Source: Sulfuricaulis sp. (GTDB lineage: Bacteria; Pseudomonadota; Gammaproteobacteria; Acidiferrobacterales; Sulfurifustaceae). Taken from it: DNA of 64,000 nt. The stretch is taken from positions 62,001-126,000 of the forward strand of contig NZ_JANLGY010000013.1 of the NCBI RefSeq assembly GCF_024653915.1, given 5' to 3'. Under the pieces are notes generated by a model that was given only the letters and a program-made list of their open reading frames with translations, had not been told where the DNA came from and did no database searches. Both the position numbers and the translations under genes were made by a program. This document shows positions 1 through 7,498 of the stretch, piece by piece (the stretch's first letter is position 1; every line of letters begins with the position of its first letter).

Positions 1-443
1 GTCTTGGTGCTTGCGACCGGCACCAGTTCAAACACGCCCGCAGGGTCGGTATTGTTGCGCACGAGTTCAATGACGGGAATATTCAGTTTCGCCGTGACGC
101 TGAGCGCGGGCGAGGTGCTGCCGCGCTCGACCACCAATGCCTTGGCTTTGAGATCAGAGAGATAGAATTCGAATTCGTCGGCGCGGTAGCCCGGGTTCAG
201 CGGCGCTGAGGTTGTGCCCGCGGCGATGGCGACGAAGGCGCTGGCCATCTCGGTACCGTTTGGCAGCACGATGGCAACGCGGTCATTGCGTCCGATCCCA
301 AGCCGGTTGAGACTCGCCACGGTACGTTGCACATGTTCGCGTAGACCACCGTACGTGAGCGACGGACAGCCGCTGCCGACGAAGGCAACGGCGCCGGCCG
401 GCTTTTTCGCCAGCAGTTCGTGGATCGCGGAGAAAACAGTCAT
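1..443 (-). CDS. AMP-dependent acyl-CoA synthetase, N-terminal part (runs off the left edge)
   Basis: Only the first 147 codons lie in the window. From the ATG at 443, with an AGGAA ribosome-binding sequence a few bases upstream, the frame stays open to base 1. The protein begins MTVFSAIHELLAKKPAG and contains DRVAIVLPNGTEMA and LNPGYRADEFEFYL. These are typical of the N-terminal subdomain of ANL-superfamily fatty-acid or oxalate-type acyl-CoA ligases, which adenylate a carboxylic acid and load it on CoA in the cytosol. The AMP-binding P-loop and the C-terminal domain would lie to the left, so substrate cannot be judged. The gene is downstream of glcD-glcE on the same strand but separated by a palindrome-rich gap of about 230 bases. 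Confidence 0.85.
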   Translation of the reverse strand, partial: MTVFSAIHELLAKKPAGAVAFVGSGCPSLTYGGLREHVQRTVASLNRLGIGRNDRVAIVLPNGTEMASAFVAIAAGTTSAPLNPGYRADEFEFYLSDLKAKALVVERGSTSPALSVTAKLNIPVIELVRNNTDPAGVFELVPVASTK

Positions 444-566
444 GGGTAATTCCTGTGTTTATGGCTCGGAACAGGGTGGGTCTCACGCTACGGATGCGGC
501 TTCATGTTAACAGCATGGTTCACGCTGTAAATCCGGTTTTCATGATGCGGAACAACGAATTGATGT

Positions 567-686
567 CTTGAAATCACCTATTGTGATTTCAAGGTCACAA
601 AAGATGACCTTGATCGTATGTCACGAATTTTAGGTCACAATTTGTGACCTCAAATTTGAGGTTCCAAATGGGTACCTCAAGTTACG
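567..686. repeat. Cluster of nested perfect inverted repeats
   Basis: At least four perfect palindromes lie end to end. The arms are 567-577/583-593 (CTTGAAATCAC), 591-597/605-611 (AAGGTCA), 632-640/642-650 (AGGTCACAA, one-base spacer) and 648-661 (CCTCAAATTTGAGG). The right end covers the stop codon of the small membrane protein gene at 677. The tract lies upstream of the acyl-CoA synthetase, so it could be an operator array. One plus-strand frame reads RSQFVTSNLRFQMGTSSY, which resembles the middle of ORF6N-type phage regulators, so a decayed relic is also possible. Neither reading is proven. Confidence 0.6.
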
Positions 687-1129
687 CCCGCATTGGCATT
701 AAACGCTTCAAGAATCTTTTTGCCTGCGGCCCCCCGGAAAAACAGACGCTTTTCGAAGCCACGGATATTCACCGCGACATGGTTCACCAGCCACGACCGC
801 TCGCGTTGCGCGGATTCCACCGCTGACCAGGGGATGAAAAGGGGCGGATGCAATAAGCGATACGGAAAAATCACTGACAAGCCCACGCCGGTAGGCTCCA
901 CCGTGACAAACAGCACGCGGCGGTAGCGTGCCGGGAAAAGGCCAGTTCCAATCGTCATCGAAGCAAACCGGATTTCTTCGCCGTTGATAGCGGAGTCCGA
1001 TCGGAACTTCGCTGCCAGTCGGTGCCACCCGCCCATGAGCGAAATCATGGCGCAGGCGAACAGCCAGGCGACGATGATCAGCAGCATCAGCCACCCGAGG
1101 TGGACGCTTAAGTCCGGGGCGGGATCCAT
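677..1129 (-). CDS. Conserved hypothetical membrane protein, 150 aa
   Basis: The protein has one clear N-terminal membrane segment, about residues 9-34 (GWLMLLIIVAWLFACAMISL). A soluble or membrane-associated remainder contains a second hydrophobic stretch around VGLSVIFPYRLLHPPLFIPW. I do not recognise a family with certainty. The ATG follows the glcE stop codon directly (TGA-ATG), so translation is probably coupled to glcE and the gene belongs to the glycolate oxidase operon by position. In many relatives glcF follows glcE, and here this unrelated small protein occupies that place. Its last codons run into the palindrome cluster. Function unknown. Confidence 0.7.
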   Translation of the reverse strand: MDPAPDLSVHLGWLMLLIIVAWLFACAMISLMGGWHRLAAKFRSDSAINGEEIRFASMTIGTGLFPARYRRVLFVTVEPTGVGLSVIFPYRLLHPPLFIPWSAVESAQRERSWLVNHVAVNIRGFEKRLFFRGAAGKKILEAFNANAGVT

Positions 1130-2206
1130 TCAGGCGGCGCTCTGGGCGGGGTAGGGGAGTCCGGGATTGAGGATGCCGGCGGGGTCGAATGCCCGTTTCA
1201 GATTTTGGTGCAGCTCGACGAGTTTCGGGGGCAACGGGTGGAACCGCGCGCCGTTGTGGTTGGCGTGGCGGAACAGCGTGGCGTGGCCGCCGACACTTTC
1301 TGTTTTCTGCCGGATCTCTCCGGCCGGCGCCACGCTCTTGAGCCAGCGCTGTGCGCCGCCCCAGTCGAGCAGCCACTGGCCCGGCAAGTTCATGGGCGGC
1401 GTGGCCGGCGGGATGGACAGGCGCCACAGCGGCGCGTCATCCTGAAAAAATTCATGCCGCTGCTCGCGGATGTCGCGCCAGAAGTCATCGCTCTTGTCCA
1501 TCGGTTTGCCGCCCAGCTTGGCGCGCGCGGCCTGTATTCCCAGTTCGGTCCCGGAGAGACGTATATATAGAGTCTCGCTCGCGTGGCAGGCGGCGGACAG
1601 CGGCAGCGGCTGCGCGCCCAAGCCGTTCATGATGGAAATCCCCTTTTCGGCCGGCATCTCGAAACACAGCGTGACCTCGCGTGCCGGTTTCGGCAGCACC
1701 TTGAGCGAGACTTCCAGCAGCACGCCGAGGCTGCCGAGCGCGCCCACCATCAGGCGCGAGACGTCGTAACCGGCCACGTTCTTCATGACTTCGCCGCCAA
1801 AATGCAGCACCTCGCCCTTGCCGTTGATGATGCGTGTGCCCAGCACGAAATCGCGTGCGGCCCCGGCATAGGGACGGCGCGGGCCGGAAAAACCACAGGC
1901 GATAGTGCCGCCGAGTGTCGCGCCCTCACCGAACCACGGCGGCTCGAAGGCCAGCATCTGGCCCTTGTCGGCCAGCGCCGCTTCCAGTTCCGCCAGCGGC
2001 GTCCCGGCGCGGGCGGTGACGATCAGCTCGGTCGGCTCGTAAGTCACGATGCCGTGATGCCCGGTGACATCCAGTGCTTCGCCCGCGATGTCGCCGGCGT
2101 AAAAGCGCTTGCTGCCGCTGCCGGTAATCGTGAGCCGCGCATGTTTCCCGGCTGCCCCTTTTACCGCATCAGCGAGTTGTTTCGAGATGTCGTTAGTTTG
2201 GTTCAC
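1130..2206 (-). CDS. glcE: Glycolate oxidase FAD-binding subunit GlcE
   Basis: GlcE is the second flavin-binding subunit of the membrane-associated glycolate oxidase, which oxidises glycolate to glyoxylate. At 358 residues it has the usual length. The FAD_binding_4 fold covers about residues 5-185, with GTPLAELEAALADKGQMLAF, the GEGATLGGTIACGFSGPRRP loop and MKNVAGYDVSRLMVGALGSL. The short C-terminal part ends FDPAGILNPG, as in the family. The start is GTG at 2206. The G-rich stretch ahead of it (GGGTGAGGGGTGA) comes from a dispersed repeat, so the repeat may supply the ribosome-binding site. glcD lies 165 bases upstream on the same strand. No glcF is seen. Confidence 0.92.
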   Translation of the reverse strand: MNQTNDISKQLADAVKGAAGKHARLTITGSGSKRFYAGDIAGEALDVTGHHGIVTYEPTELIVTARAGTPLAELEAALADKGQMLAFEPPWFGEGATLGGTIACGFSGPRRPYAGAARDFVLGTRIINGKGEVLHFGGEVMKNVAGYDVSRLMVGALGSLGVLLEVSLKVLPKPAREVTLCFEMPAEKGISIMNGLGAQPLPLSAACHASETLYIRLSGTELGIQAARAKLGGKPMDKSDDFWRDIREQRHEFFQDDAPLWRLSIPPATPPMNLPGQWLLDWGGAQRWLKSVAPAGEIRQKTESVGGHATLFRHANHNGARFHPLPPKLVELHQNLKRAFDPAGILNPGLPYPAQSAA

Positions 2207-2207
2207 T

Positions 2208-2246
2208 CACCCCTCACCCTATCCCTCTCCCGCAAGGGGAGAGAGG
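2208..2246. repeat. Dispersed GC-rich hairpin repeat, family R1 copy 1
   Basis: This sequence of the type CCCTCACCCTATCCCTCTCC followed by CGCAAGGGGAGAG forms a CTCTCCC/GGGGAGAG hairpin. It recurs at 9953-9990 in the same orientation and at 24558-24600 and 59467-59505 in the opposite orientation. Here it fills the glcD-glcE gap and abuts the glcE start codon. Similar elements are common in proteobacterial genomes. I infer no coding role at this copy. Confidence 0.8.
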
Positions 2247-2371
2247 AACTTTTATTTATCTTTGCGTTCTTGGCGCTTTTGATACGCGCCATCCCTGGCG
2301 CGTTCCCCTGTGGGGCGCACTGAAGCGCGTCCAATTTTGTTCCATACAAAATTGTGTGGCAAAAATTCATA

Positions 2372-3865
2372 TTAAAATCGTTCGAGTTCGGAATGGGCGA
2401 GCTTGCCGCTGTGTACGTGCATGCGCCCGAACTCGGTGCAGCGCGACAGTGTCGGCACCGCCTTGCCGGGGTTGAGCAGGCCATGCGGGTCAAACGCCGC
2501 TTTCAGGGCATGAAACTGTTCGATCTCCCCCTTGGTGAACTGCATGCACATCTGGTTGATCTTCTCGATGCCAACGCCATGCTCACCGGTCACGGTGCCG
2601 CCGACCTCAATGCAGAATTCCAGAATCTTGCTGCCCAACTCTTCAGTCATTTCCAATTCGCCGGGATTGTTGGCGTTGTAAAGAATCAGCGGGTGCAGGT
2701 TGCCGTCGCCGGCGTGAAATACGTTTGCGACCCTCAGCCCATATTCTTTTGATAACTCATTTATCCGAGTCAGCACCTTGCCCAGATGCTTGCGCGGGAT
2801 GGTGCCGTCCATGCAGTAATAATCCGGCGACAGGCGCCCGACAGCGGGGAACGCCGCCTTGCGCCCGGCCCACATGCGCAGGCGCTCGGCCTCGTCCTTG
2901 GCGGTGCGTACCTCGACCGCGCCCTGCTTCAGCAGCAGCGCGCGGATCTGCGCGATGCCCTCGGAGACTTCCTCGGTGGTGCCGTCGAGTTCGCACAGCA
3001 GGATCACCTCCGCGTCGAGCGGGTAGCCGGCCTTGACGTATTCCTCGGTGGCCTTGATCGCGAGCCTGTCCATCATCTCCAGCCCCGCGGGTATAAAGCC
3101 CTGGGCGATGATCGCGGCCACGGCGTCGCCGGCCTTTTCAATCTCGTCGAACACTGCCAGCACCACCTGCGCGCGTTCGGGTTTGGGCAGCAGCTTGACC
3201 GTGAACTCGACCATCACCCCGAGCATGCCCTCCGAGCCGTTCATGATCGCGAGCAGGTCGTAGCCGGGAATGTCGAGTGCCTTGCCGCCGAGCGTGACCA
3301 GCTCGCCGTCCATGGTCATGAATTTGACGCCGGTGACGTTGTGCACCGTCAGGCCGTATTTCAGGCAATGCACGCCGCCGGAATTCTCGGCCACGTTGCC
3401 GCCGATGGAGCAGGCCAGCTGCGAAGAGGGATCGGGCGCGTAGTACAGCCCGTGCGGCGCGGCGGCCTCGGAGATCGCGAGGTTGCGCACGCCCGGCTGC
3501 ACGGTGGCGGTGCGGTTGACCGGGTCAACTTCGAGGATGCGGTTGAACTTGGACAGCGACAGCAGCACGCCGGCCTCGTGTGGCAGCGCGCCGCCGGACA
3601 GCCCGGTGCCGGCGCCGCGCGCCACGACCGGTATATTATGTTCCGCGCATAATTTCAGCACGTAGCTGGCCTGTTCGATGGTCTCCGGCAGCGCCACGAT
3701 CCACGGCAACTTGCGATAGGCCGACAGCCCGTCGCACTCGTACGGGCGCTGGTCTTCCTCGGTGGTCAGCACCGAGGCGCGCGGCAGGCGCTTGCGCAGC
3801 AGCGCCGCGAATTTTTCGCGCGGGACTTGTGTGCCGGATACTTTCTGTGAAATAACGGTAGCCAT
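2372..3865 (-). CDS. glcD: Glycolate oxidase subunit GlcD (FAD-linked oxidase)
   Basis: This is the catalytic flavoprotein subunit of glycolate oxidase, 497 residues, normal for GlcD. The N-terminal FAD_binding_4 domain, about residues 50-190, shows VARGAGTGLSGGALPHEAGV, VQPGVRNLAISEAAAPHGLY and CSIGGNVAENSGGVHCLKYG. The C-terminal FAD-oxidase domain shows NVFHAGDGNLHPLILY and VTGEHGVGIEKINQM, the histidine-containing motifs of the vanillyl-alcohol/lactate/glycolate oxidase group. The last residues after LLNPGKAVPT form a tail of about 25 residues. The gene heads a glcD-glcE transcription unit and is divergent from the broken gluQ. D-lactate dehydrogenase is the closest alternative, but the glcE neighbour argues for glycolate. 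Confidence 0.93.
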   Translation of the reverse strand: MATVISQKVSGTQVPREKFAALLRKRLPRASVLTTEEDQRPYECDGLSAYRKLPWIVALPETIEQASYVLKLCAEHNIPVVARGAGTGLSGGALPHEAGVLLSLSKFNRILEVDPVNRTATVQPGVRNLAISEAAAPHGLYYAPDPSSQLACSIGGNVAENSGGVHCLKYGLTVHNVTGVKFMTMDGELVTLGGKALDIPGYDLLAIMNGSEGMLGVMVEFTVKLLPKPERAQVVLAVFDEIEKAGDAVAAIIAQGFIPAGLEMMDRLAIKATEEYVKAGYPLDAEVILLCELDGTTEEVSEGIAQIRALLLKQGAVEVRTAKDEAERLRMWAGRKAAFPAVGRLSPDYYCMDGTIPRKHLGKVLTRINELSKEYGLRVANVFHAGDGNLHPLILYNANNPGELEMTEELGSKILEFCIEVGGTVTGEHGVGIEKINQMCMQFTKGEIEQFHALKAAFDPHGLLNPGKAVPTLSRCTEFGRMHVHSGKLAHSELERF

Positions 3866-3928
3866 GTCAGACTCGTATTACCTGAAGGTTAAACTCATGT
3901 CATGCCGGGGTAAACAGCGCGCGCTGGA

Positions 3929-4268
3929 ATGAGCCAATTGACCCCGTCCCGCGCGTCACATTCTCCCGGCCGCTACCGCGGCCGCTTCGCGCCATCACCC
4001 ACCGGGCCGCTGCATTTCGGCTCGCTGATTGCGGCTGTCGGCAGTTTTCTCCAGGCGAAATCGCGTGGCGGCGAATGGCTGGTGCGCATCGAAGACCTCG
4101 ACCCTCCGCGCGCAGCGCCGTCGCGCGGCCGATAACATCCTGCGCACGCTCGAAGCCTTTGGTCTGCACTGGGACGGCGAGGTGGTGTACCAAAGCCGCC
4201 GCCACGCGCTGTACGAAGAAGCGCTGGCAAATCTGAAAGCCCGGAACCAGATTTATCCCTGCGCGTGA
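3929..4268 (+). pseudogene. gluQ: Broken glutamyl-Q tRNA(Asp) synthetase (gluQ/yadB)
   Basis: The first frame (3929-4135) reads [20 protein letters not shown] and [15 protein letters not shown], the class I synthetase HIGH-region signature of GluQRS. That frame then ends. The match continues in another frame from about 4110, with [33 protein letters not shown] and YPCA, and stops at 4266-4268. The family normally continues for roughly another 190 residues, including the KMSKS-like motif, which is absent. The gene therefore has both an internal frameshift near 4105-4130 and loss of its 3' part. A sequencing error could explain the frameshift but not the missing C-terminal two thirds. Confidence 0.85.
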
Positions 4269-4340
4269 CGAGCGGCAAGCTTGGGTACTGCCGGCACGCT
4301 CTGTTAGAGTGCTCGGGATAACGTCAGCGGAGGACATTCC

Positions 4341-4943
4341 ATGAAAAAAATCACTCGCACCTTCCTCACCGGTCTGGCCGTGACGCTGCCGGTGGTATTG
4401 ACCCTTTATCTCCTGGTCTGGGTGACGCTCACAACCGAGCGCGTTCTGGACAGGGTGTTGCACCTCGTGTTGTCGGAGGCGGTCTTTGTCCCCGGTCTCG
4501 GGCTGATGCTGGGCTTGGTGTTGGTATTCCTCGTGGGCCTGCTGATGCGCACCTGGGCCGCGCGCAGTATCTTTGCCTGGACCGAGCGGATGATGTACCG
4601 GGTGCCGGTGATCAAGACGGTCTATGGAACACTGCGCGACTTTACCGATTTCTTGTCGCGGCCGCAGAAGCAGGGCGCGCGGCAGGTGGTGCTGGTGCGC
4701 CTCGGGGGCACCGACCTGCGCATCATGGGCTTCGTCACGCGCGATGATCTCGCCGGCCTGCCGTCGGGCATGAGCGAGCCCGGGGTGATCATGGTGTACC
4801 TGCCCATGAGCTATCAGGTTGGTGGTTACACCGTGTTGGTCCCGCGCGCGTCGGTGCAGCCGGTGGACATGTCGTTCGAGGAGGCCATGCGCTTTACCCT
4901 GACCGCGGGTCTCAGCGTTCCAGCCGTCAAAGACGAAAAATAA
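4341..4943 (+). CDS. DUF502 family inner-membrane protein
   Basis: The product is 200 residues, a common length for DUF502. It has two N-terminal membrane helices (FLTGLAVTLPVVLTLYLLVW and about residues 50-70, PGLGLMLGLVLVFLVGLLMR). The cytoplasmic part carries the family blocks IPVIKTVYGTLRDFTDFLSR-like (here VPVIKTVYGTLRDF), VTRDDLAGLPSG and VMVYLPMSYQVGGYTVLVPR-like sequence. A strong GGAGGA ribosome-binding site precedes the ATG. The biochemical role of DUF502 proteins is not known to me beyond membrane localisation. The gene is followed seven bases later by the marC-type gene, suggesting co-transcription. Confidence 0.85.
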   Translation: MKKITRTFLTGLAVTLPVVLTLYLLVWVTLTTERVLDRVLHLVLSEAVFVPGLGLMLGLVLVFLVGLLMRTWAARSIFAWTERMMYRVPVIKTVYGTLRDFTDFLSRPQKQGARQVVLVRLGGTDLRIMGFVTRDDLAGLPSGMSEPGVIMVYLPMSYQVGGYTVLVPRASVQPVDMSFEEAMRFTLTAGLSVPAVKDEK

Positions 4944-4950
4944 GGAGGCG

Positions 4951-5646
4951 GTGCGAATATTGGGGCCAGATTGGAGTTCCCAGGATATTCCAGACACCCT
5001 TAAACACCCACCAATGCTCGAATACACCGAATACACTAAATTCCTGGTTGGACTCATCGCCGTCGTCAACCCGCTCGGCGCGGTACCGATTTTTATTGCC
5101 CTGACGGGGAATACCAGCAACAAGGACAGAAGGGAAATCTCCAAGCTGGTGGTGCTGTCCGTATGCATCATATTGTTCGTTTCGCTTTTCTTTGGACATG
5201 CTTTGTTGCGCTTCTTCGGGATAACGATTGACTCATTCAGGGTAGCCGGGGGAATTCTGATCCTGCTCATGGCCATCTCGATGTTGCAGGCCAGGCTGAG
5301 CGCGGCGGTTCATACCAAAGAGGAAGAACAAGAAGGCATGACCAAGGAATCCATCGCCGTGGTCCCGTTATCCATGCCGCTGCTCGCCGGACCCGGCGCC
5401 ATCAGCACCGTCATCCTTTTTTCCCATAAAGGCTCGGGCATCGGTCACTATTTTCTGGCGGGACTGGATATATTTTTATTGAGCATCATTTTATTGACGG
5501 TATTCCAGTTCATCCCGTGGATATCAAGGACTATCAGCCAGACAGGGATCAACATCTTCACCCGTATCATGGGCTTGATCCTGGCCGCGATCGCCATTGA
5601 ATTTATTGCCAATGGACTGAAAGGATTGTTTCCGGCTTTGGTGTAG
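4951..5646 (+). CDS. MarC family integral membrane protein
   Basis: This is a multi-pass protein of the MarC family (UPF0056), about six hydrophobic segments, with the family start FLVGLIAVVNPLGAVPIFIA and the internal PLSMPLLAGPGAISTVILFS repeat. The opening at 4951 is a GTG only two bases after AAGGAGG, which is a tight spacing. The ATG at 5014 (MLEYTEYTKFLVG) fits the family N-terminus better but lacks a clear ribosome-binding site. MarC proteins were once linked to multiple antibiotic resistance, but no transport substrate is established. The gene lies close downstream of the DUF502 gene. Confidence 0.85.
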   Translation: MRILGPDWSSQDIPDTLKHPPMLEYTEYTKFLVGLIAVVNPLGAVPIFIALTGNTSNKDRREISKLVVLSVCIILFVSLFFGHALLRFFGITIDSFRVAGGILILLMAISMLQARLSAAVHTKEEEQEGMTKESIAVVPLSMPLLAGPGAISTVILFSHKGSGIGHYFLAGLDIFLLSIILLTVFQFIPWISRTISQTGINIFTRIMGLILAAIAIEFIANGLKGLFPALV

Positions 5647-5680
5647 CCAGGTTAGATTGAGATCAAACAGGGAGAGTCCA

Positions 5681-5800
5681 TTGACGTATTACCTGGTCAA
5701 AATCGCCATCACGACCGTTTTGATCGTGGCGATCTCCGAAATTGCCAAGCGCAGCTCCTTCGTTGGGGCCATTCTGGCAAGGATCGGCGTGATTTATTAG
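5681..5800 (+). pseudogene. Truncated DUF3147-like membrane protein, 39 codons
   Basis: A TTG at 5681 follows GGAGAG and opens a 39-codon frame, MTYYLVKIAITTVLIVAISE then IAKRSSFVGAILARIGVIY. This matches the first transmembrane part of DUF3147 proteins, which normally run past 100 residues. The frame stops at 5798, inside the loop of a terminator hairpin whose left stem is coding. The gene was probably cut short, or it is a genuine mini-protein. The call rests on memory of the family N-terminus. Confidence 0.5.
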
Positions 5801-5821
5801 CAATCGCGCCGATCCTTTTTC
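5779..5821 (+). terminator. Intrinsic terminator
   Basis: A perfect 11-base stem, AAGGATCGGCG (5779-5789) with CGCCGATCCTT (5807-5817), is followed by a run of T. It would end transcription of the DUF502-marC-remnant unit. The opposing DUF1993 gene ends at 5833. Confidence 0.85.
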
Positions 5822-5832
5822 AAGTATTACTC

Positions 5833-6339
5833 TCAAATCTTCCCCAGAAAATCCGCCTTGCCCACGGGAACGCCGTTGTGGCGCAGGATGGCGTAGGCCG
5901 TGGTGGTGTGGAAATAAAGATTCGGCAGCACGTAGTGCAGGAGATAGGCCTGGCCCTTGAACGACATGGGCTTTCCGCCGACCTTCAGTTCAATCGTTTT
6001 ATCCTCGCTCCCGTCTATCTGTTCCGGCTTGAAGGTCCTGAGAAAGGCGACGGTCTTGTCCAGCCGTGCCTTCAGCTCCGCGAAACTGGCCTCGTTGTCT
6101 TCATAGCTTGGCGGGGTCTGGCCCGATAGTCGCGCGGCGCAACCCTTGGTGGCGTCGGTGGCAATCTGTACCTGGCGCGCCAGCGCAAACATGTTGGGGT
6201 ACAGACGCGCGTTGACGAGCACCGAGGGGTCGATCTTATTGGCCTCGGCATGGGTGGCCCCCTTGTCCAGGATGCCAGCGAGGTTGCCGTGCATGTGAAT
6301 GAAGACCGGGATGGAAGCCTGGTACATGGACAGAGTCAT
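5833..6339 (-). CDS. DUF1993 domain protein
   Basis: The protein has 168 residues and begins MTLSMYQASIPVFIHMHGNL. It contains ANKIDPSVLVNARLYPNMFA, CAARLSGQTPPSYEDNEASF, and a terminal YLLHYVLPNLYFHTTTAYAI. These are the diagnostic blocks of DUF1993, a cytosolic four-helix DinB/YfiT-like fold seen in bacteria and fungi. The histidines near the C-terminus resemble metal-binding positions of that fold, but no reaction is established. It is monocistronic and convergent with the marC unit. Confidence 0.85.
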   Translation of the reverse strand: MTLSMYQASIPVFIHMHGNLAGILDKGATHAEANKIDPSVLVNARLYPNMFALARQVQIATDATKGCAARLSGQTPPSYEDNEASFAELKARLDKTVAFLRTFKPEQIDGSEDKTIELKVGGKPMSFKGQAYLLHYVLPNLYFHTTTAYAILRHNGVPVGKADFLGKI

Positions 6340-6418
6340 GGTGTGCTCCTGATGGTGAAAAGGAATCGTAGAGATTGTTCAGTAATCGCTCCGAAGCCCT
6401 TAACTATACCCAAACGTC

Positions 6419-6475
6419 GCGCCCACAGAAAATCAGGGAAAGCCCGGAGGGCACTTGGGGCATTTGTGTGGGCGC
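6419..6475. repeat. Inverted repeat in the gap before the ABC transporter
   Basis: GCGCCCACA (6419-6427) pairs perfectly with TGTGGGCGC (6467-6475) around a 39-base loop. The rest of the 6340-6577 gap shows no convincing gene. It may be a palindromic dispersed element, but I found no second copy in the window. Confidence 0.4.
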
Positions 6476-6577
6476 AAGGTACACGCGCCGTGCCCCCGAT
6501 CGAATTTCTCCTTTCCGTCATGTCAGTGCCGGGGTAGGCTTCTGATTCCGAATATTTGATGATGAGCACCCCTGATC

Positions 6578-7498
6578 GTGCCTGTTGCCATTGCTGCCAA
6601 CAATCTTGTGAAGCGTTTCGGCGCCGTGCTGGCTGTCAACAGCGTTTCGCTATCGATCCCGCCCGGCGAGATTTTCGGACTGCTCGGGCCTAACGCCGCC
6701 GGAAAGTCGACGTTGATCCGGCTGTTGTCGGGAATCCTGTCGGCTGACGGCGGGAACGCCGAGATACTGGGTTACGATCTCGCTACCCACGCCGAAGCCA
6801 TTAAAAAGCGTATCGGTTATGTGGCGCAGCACTTCGCGCTATACCCCGAGTTGACGGTGGCGGAGAACCTGGATTTTTACAGCGCTATTTACCAACCAAT
6901 CACGGATGCCGAGCAAGCGCGCTTGTTGGAACAATACGGCCTGGCACCGTATCGTCACCGGCGCGCGGGCCAATTGTCCGGCGGCTATAAAAGGCGGCTG
7001 TCGATTGCCTGCGCCATGGCGCACGACCCGAAGCTGATTTTTCTAGATGAACCGACTGCCGGCATCGATCCGGTGACGCGCAAGGAATTGTGGGAATCCT
7101 TTTACGCTTTGGCCGCCTCCGGAAAAACGCTCTTCGTCACCACGCATTACATGGAAGAAGCGGAACGCTGCCATCGCCTGGCATTTATAAACAAGGGTGG
7201 GCTGGTGGGCGAGGGGACGCCGACGCAGATCAGGGGCTTATTGAAAGACTATCGTGTCTATGCCTGCCGGCTGCATTACGACCCGGCCGTCGTCGCGGCG
7301 CTGTCGGGGATGGACGGTGTGCTGGTATTGAACCAGTTCGGCGAAGAATTACGGATCATCACCGACGCGGCGATGGCCTAGGACCGGTTGGCCGCCGTCG
7401 TGGCGCACCGCCTTCCCTCCGGCGTTCATCTGCGCGCGGTCGAGCCCAATATCGAGGATGCCTTCATCACGTTGACGCGGGAGTCGCCGGCGCCATGA
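6578..7498 (+). pseudogene. ABC-2 exporter ATPase with in-frame amber stop
   Basis: A GTG at 6578 opens an ABC ATPase: Walker A LGPNAAGKSTLI, the Q-loop region VAQHFALYPELT, signature LSGGYKRRLS, Walker B LIFLDEPTAGID and H-loop VTTHYMEEA. The frame meets TAG at 7379-7381. In the same frame it then continues DRLAAVVAHRLPSGVHLRAV and ends PNIEDAFITLTRESPAP at a TGA (7496-7498) overlapping the permease ATG as ATGA. That tail is the expected C-terminus of this ATPase type (usual form: P-SLEDVFI-LT). A single base change, probably GAG to TAG, has thus cut off the last 38 residues. All nucleotide-binding motifs lie before the stop, so the short product may still work. Confidence 0.85.

Noticed and set aside
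708-1427. 239-codon minus-strand open frame
   Set aside because: It overlaps glcE and the 150-residue membrane protein gene in another frame and is arginine/proline-rich without family motifs. GC-rich DNA gives such shadows.
2786-3652. 288-codon plus-strand open frame
   Set aside because: Antisense to glcD throughout, with low-complexity composition and no recognisable motif.
3900-5276. 458-codon minus-strand open frame
   Set aside because: It runs opposite the gluQ remnant, DUF502 and marC genes. Those have clear families and the antisense product has none.
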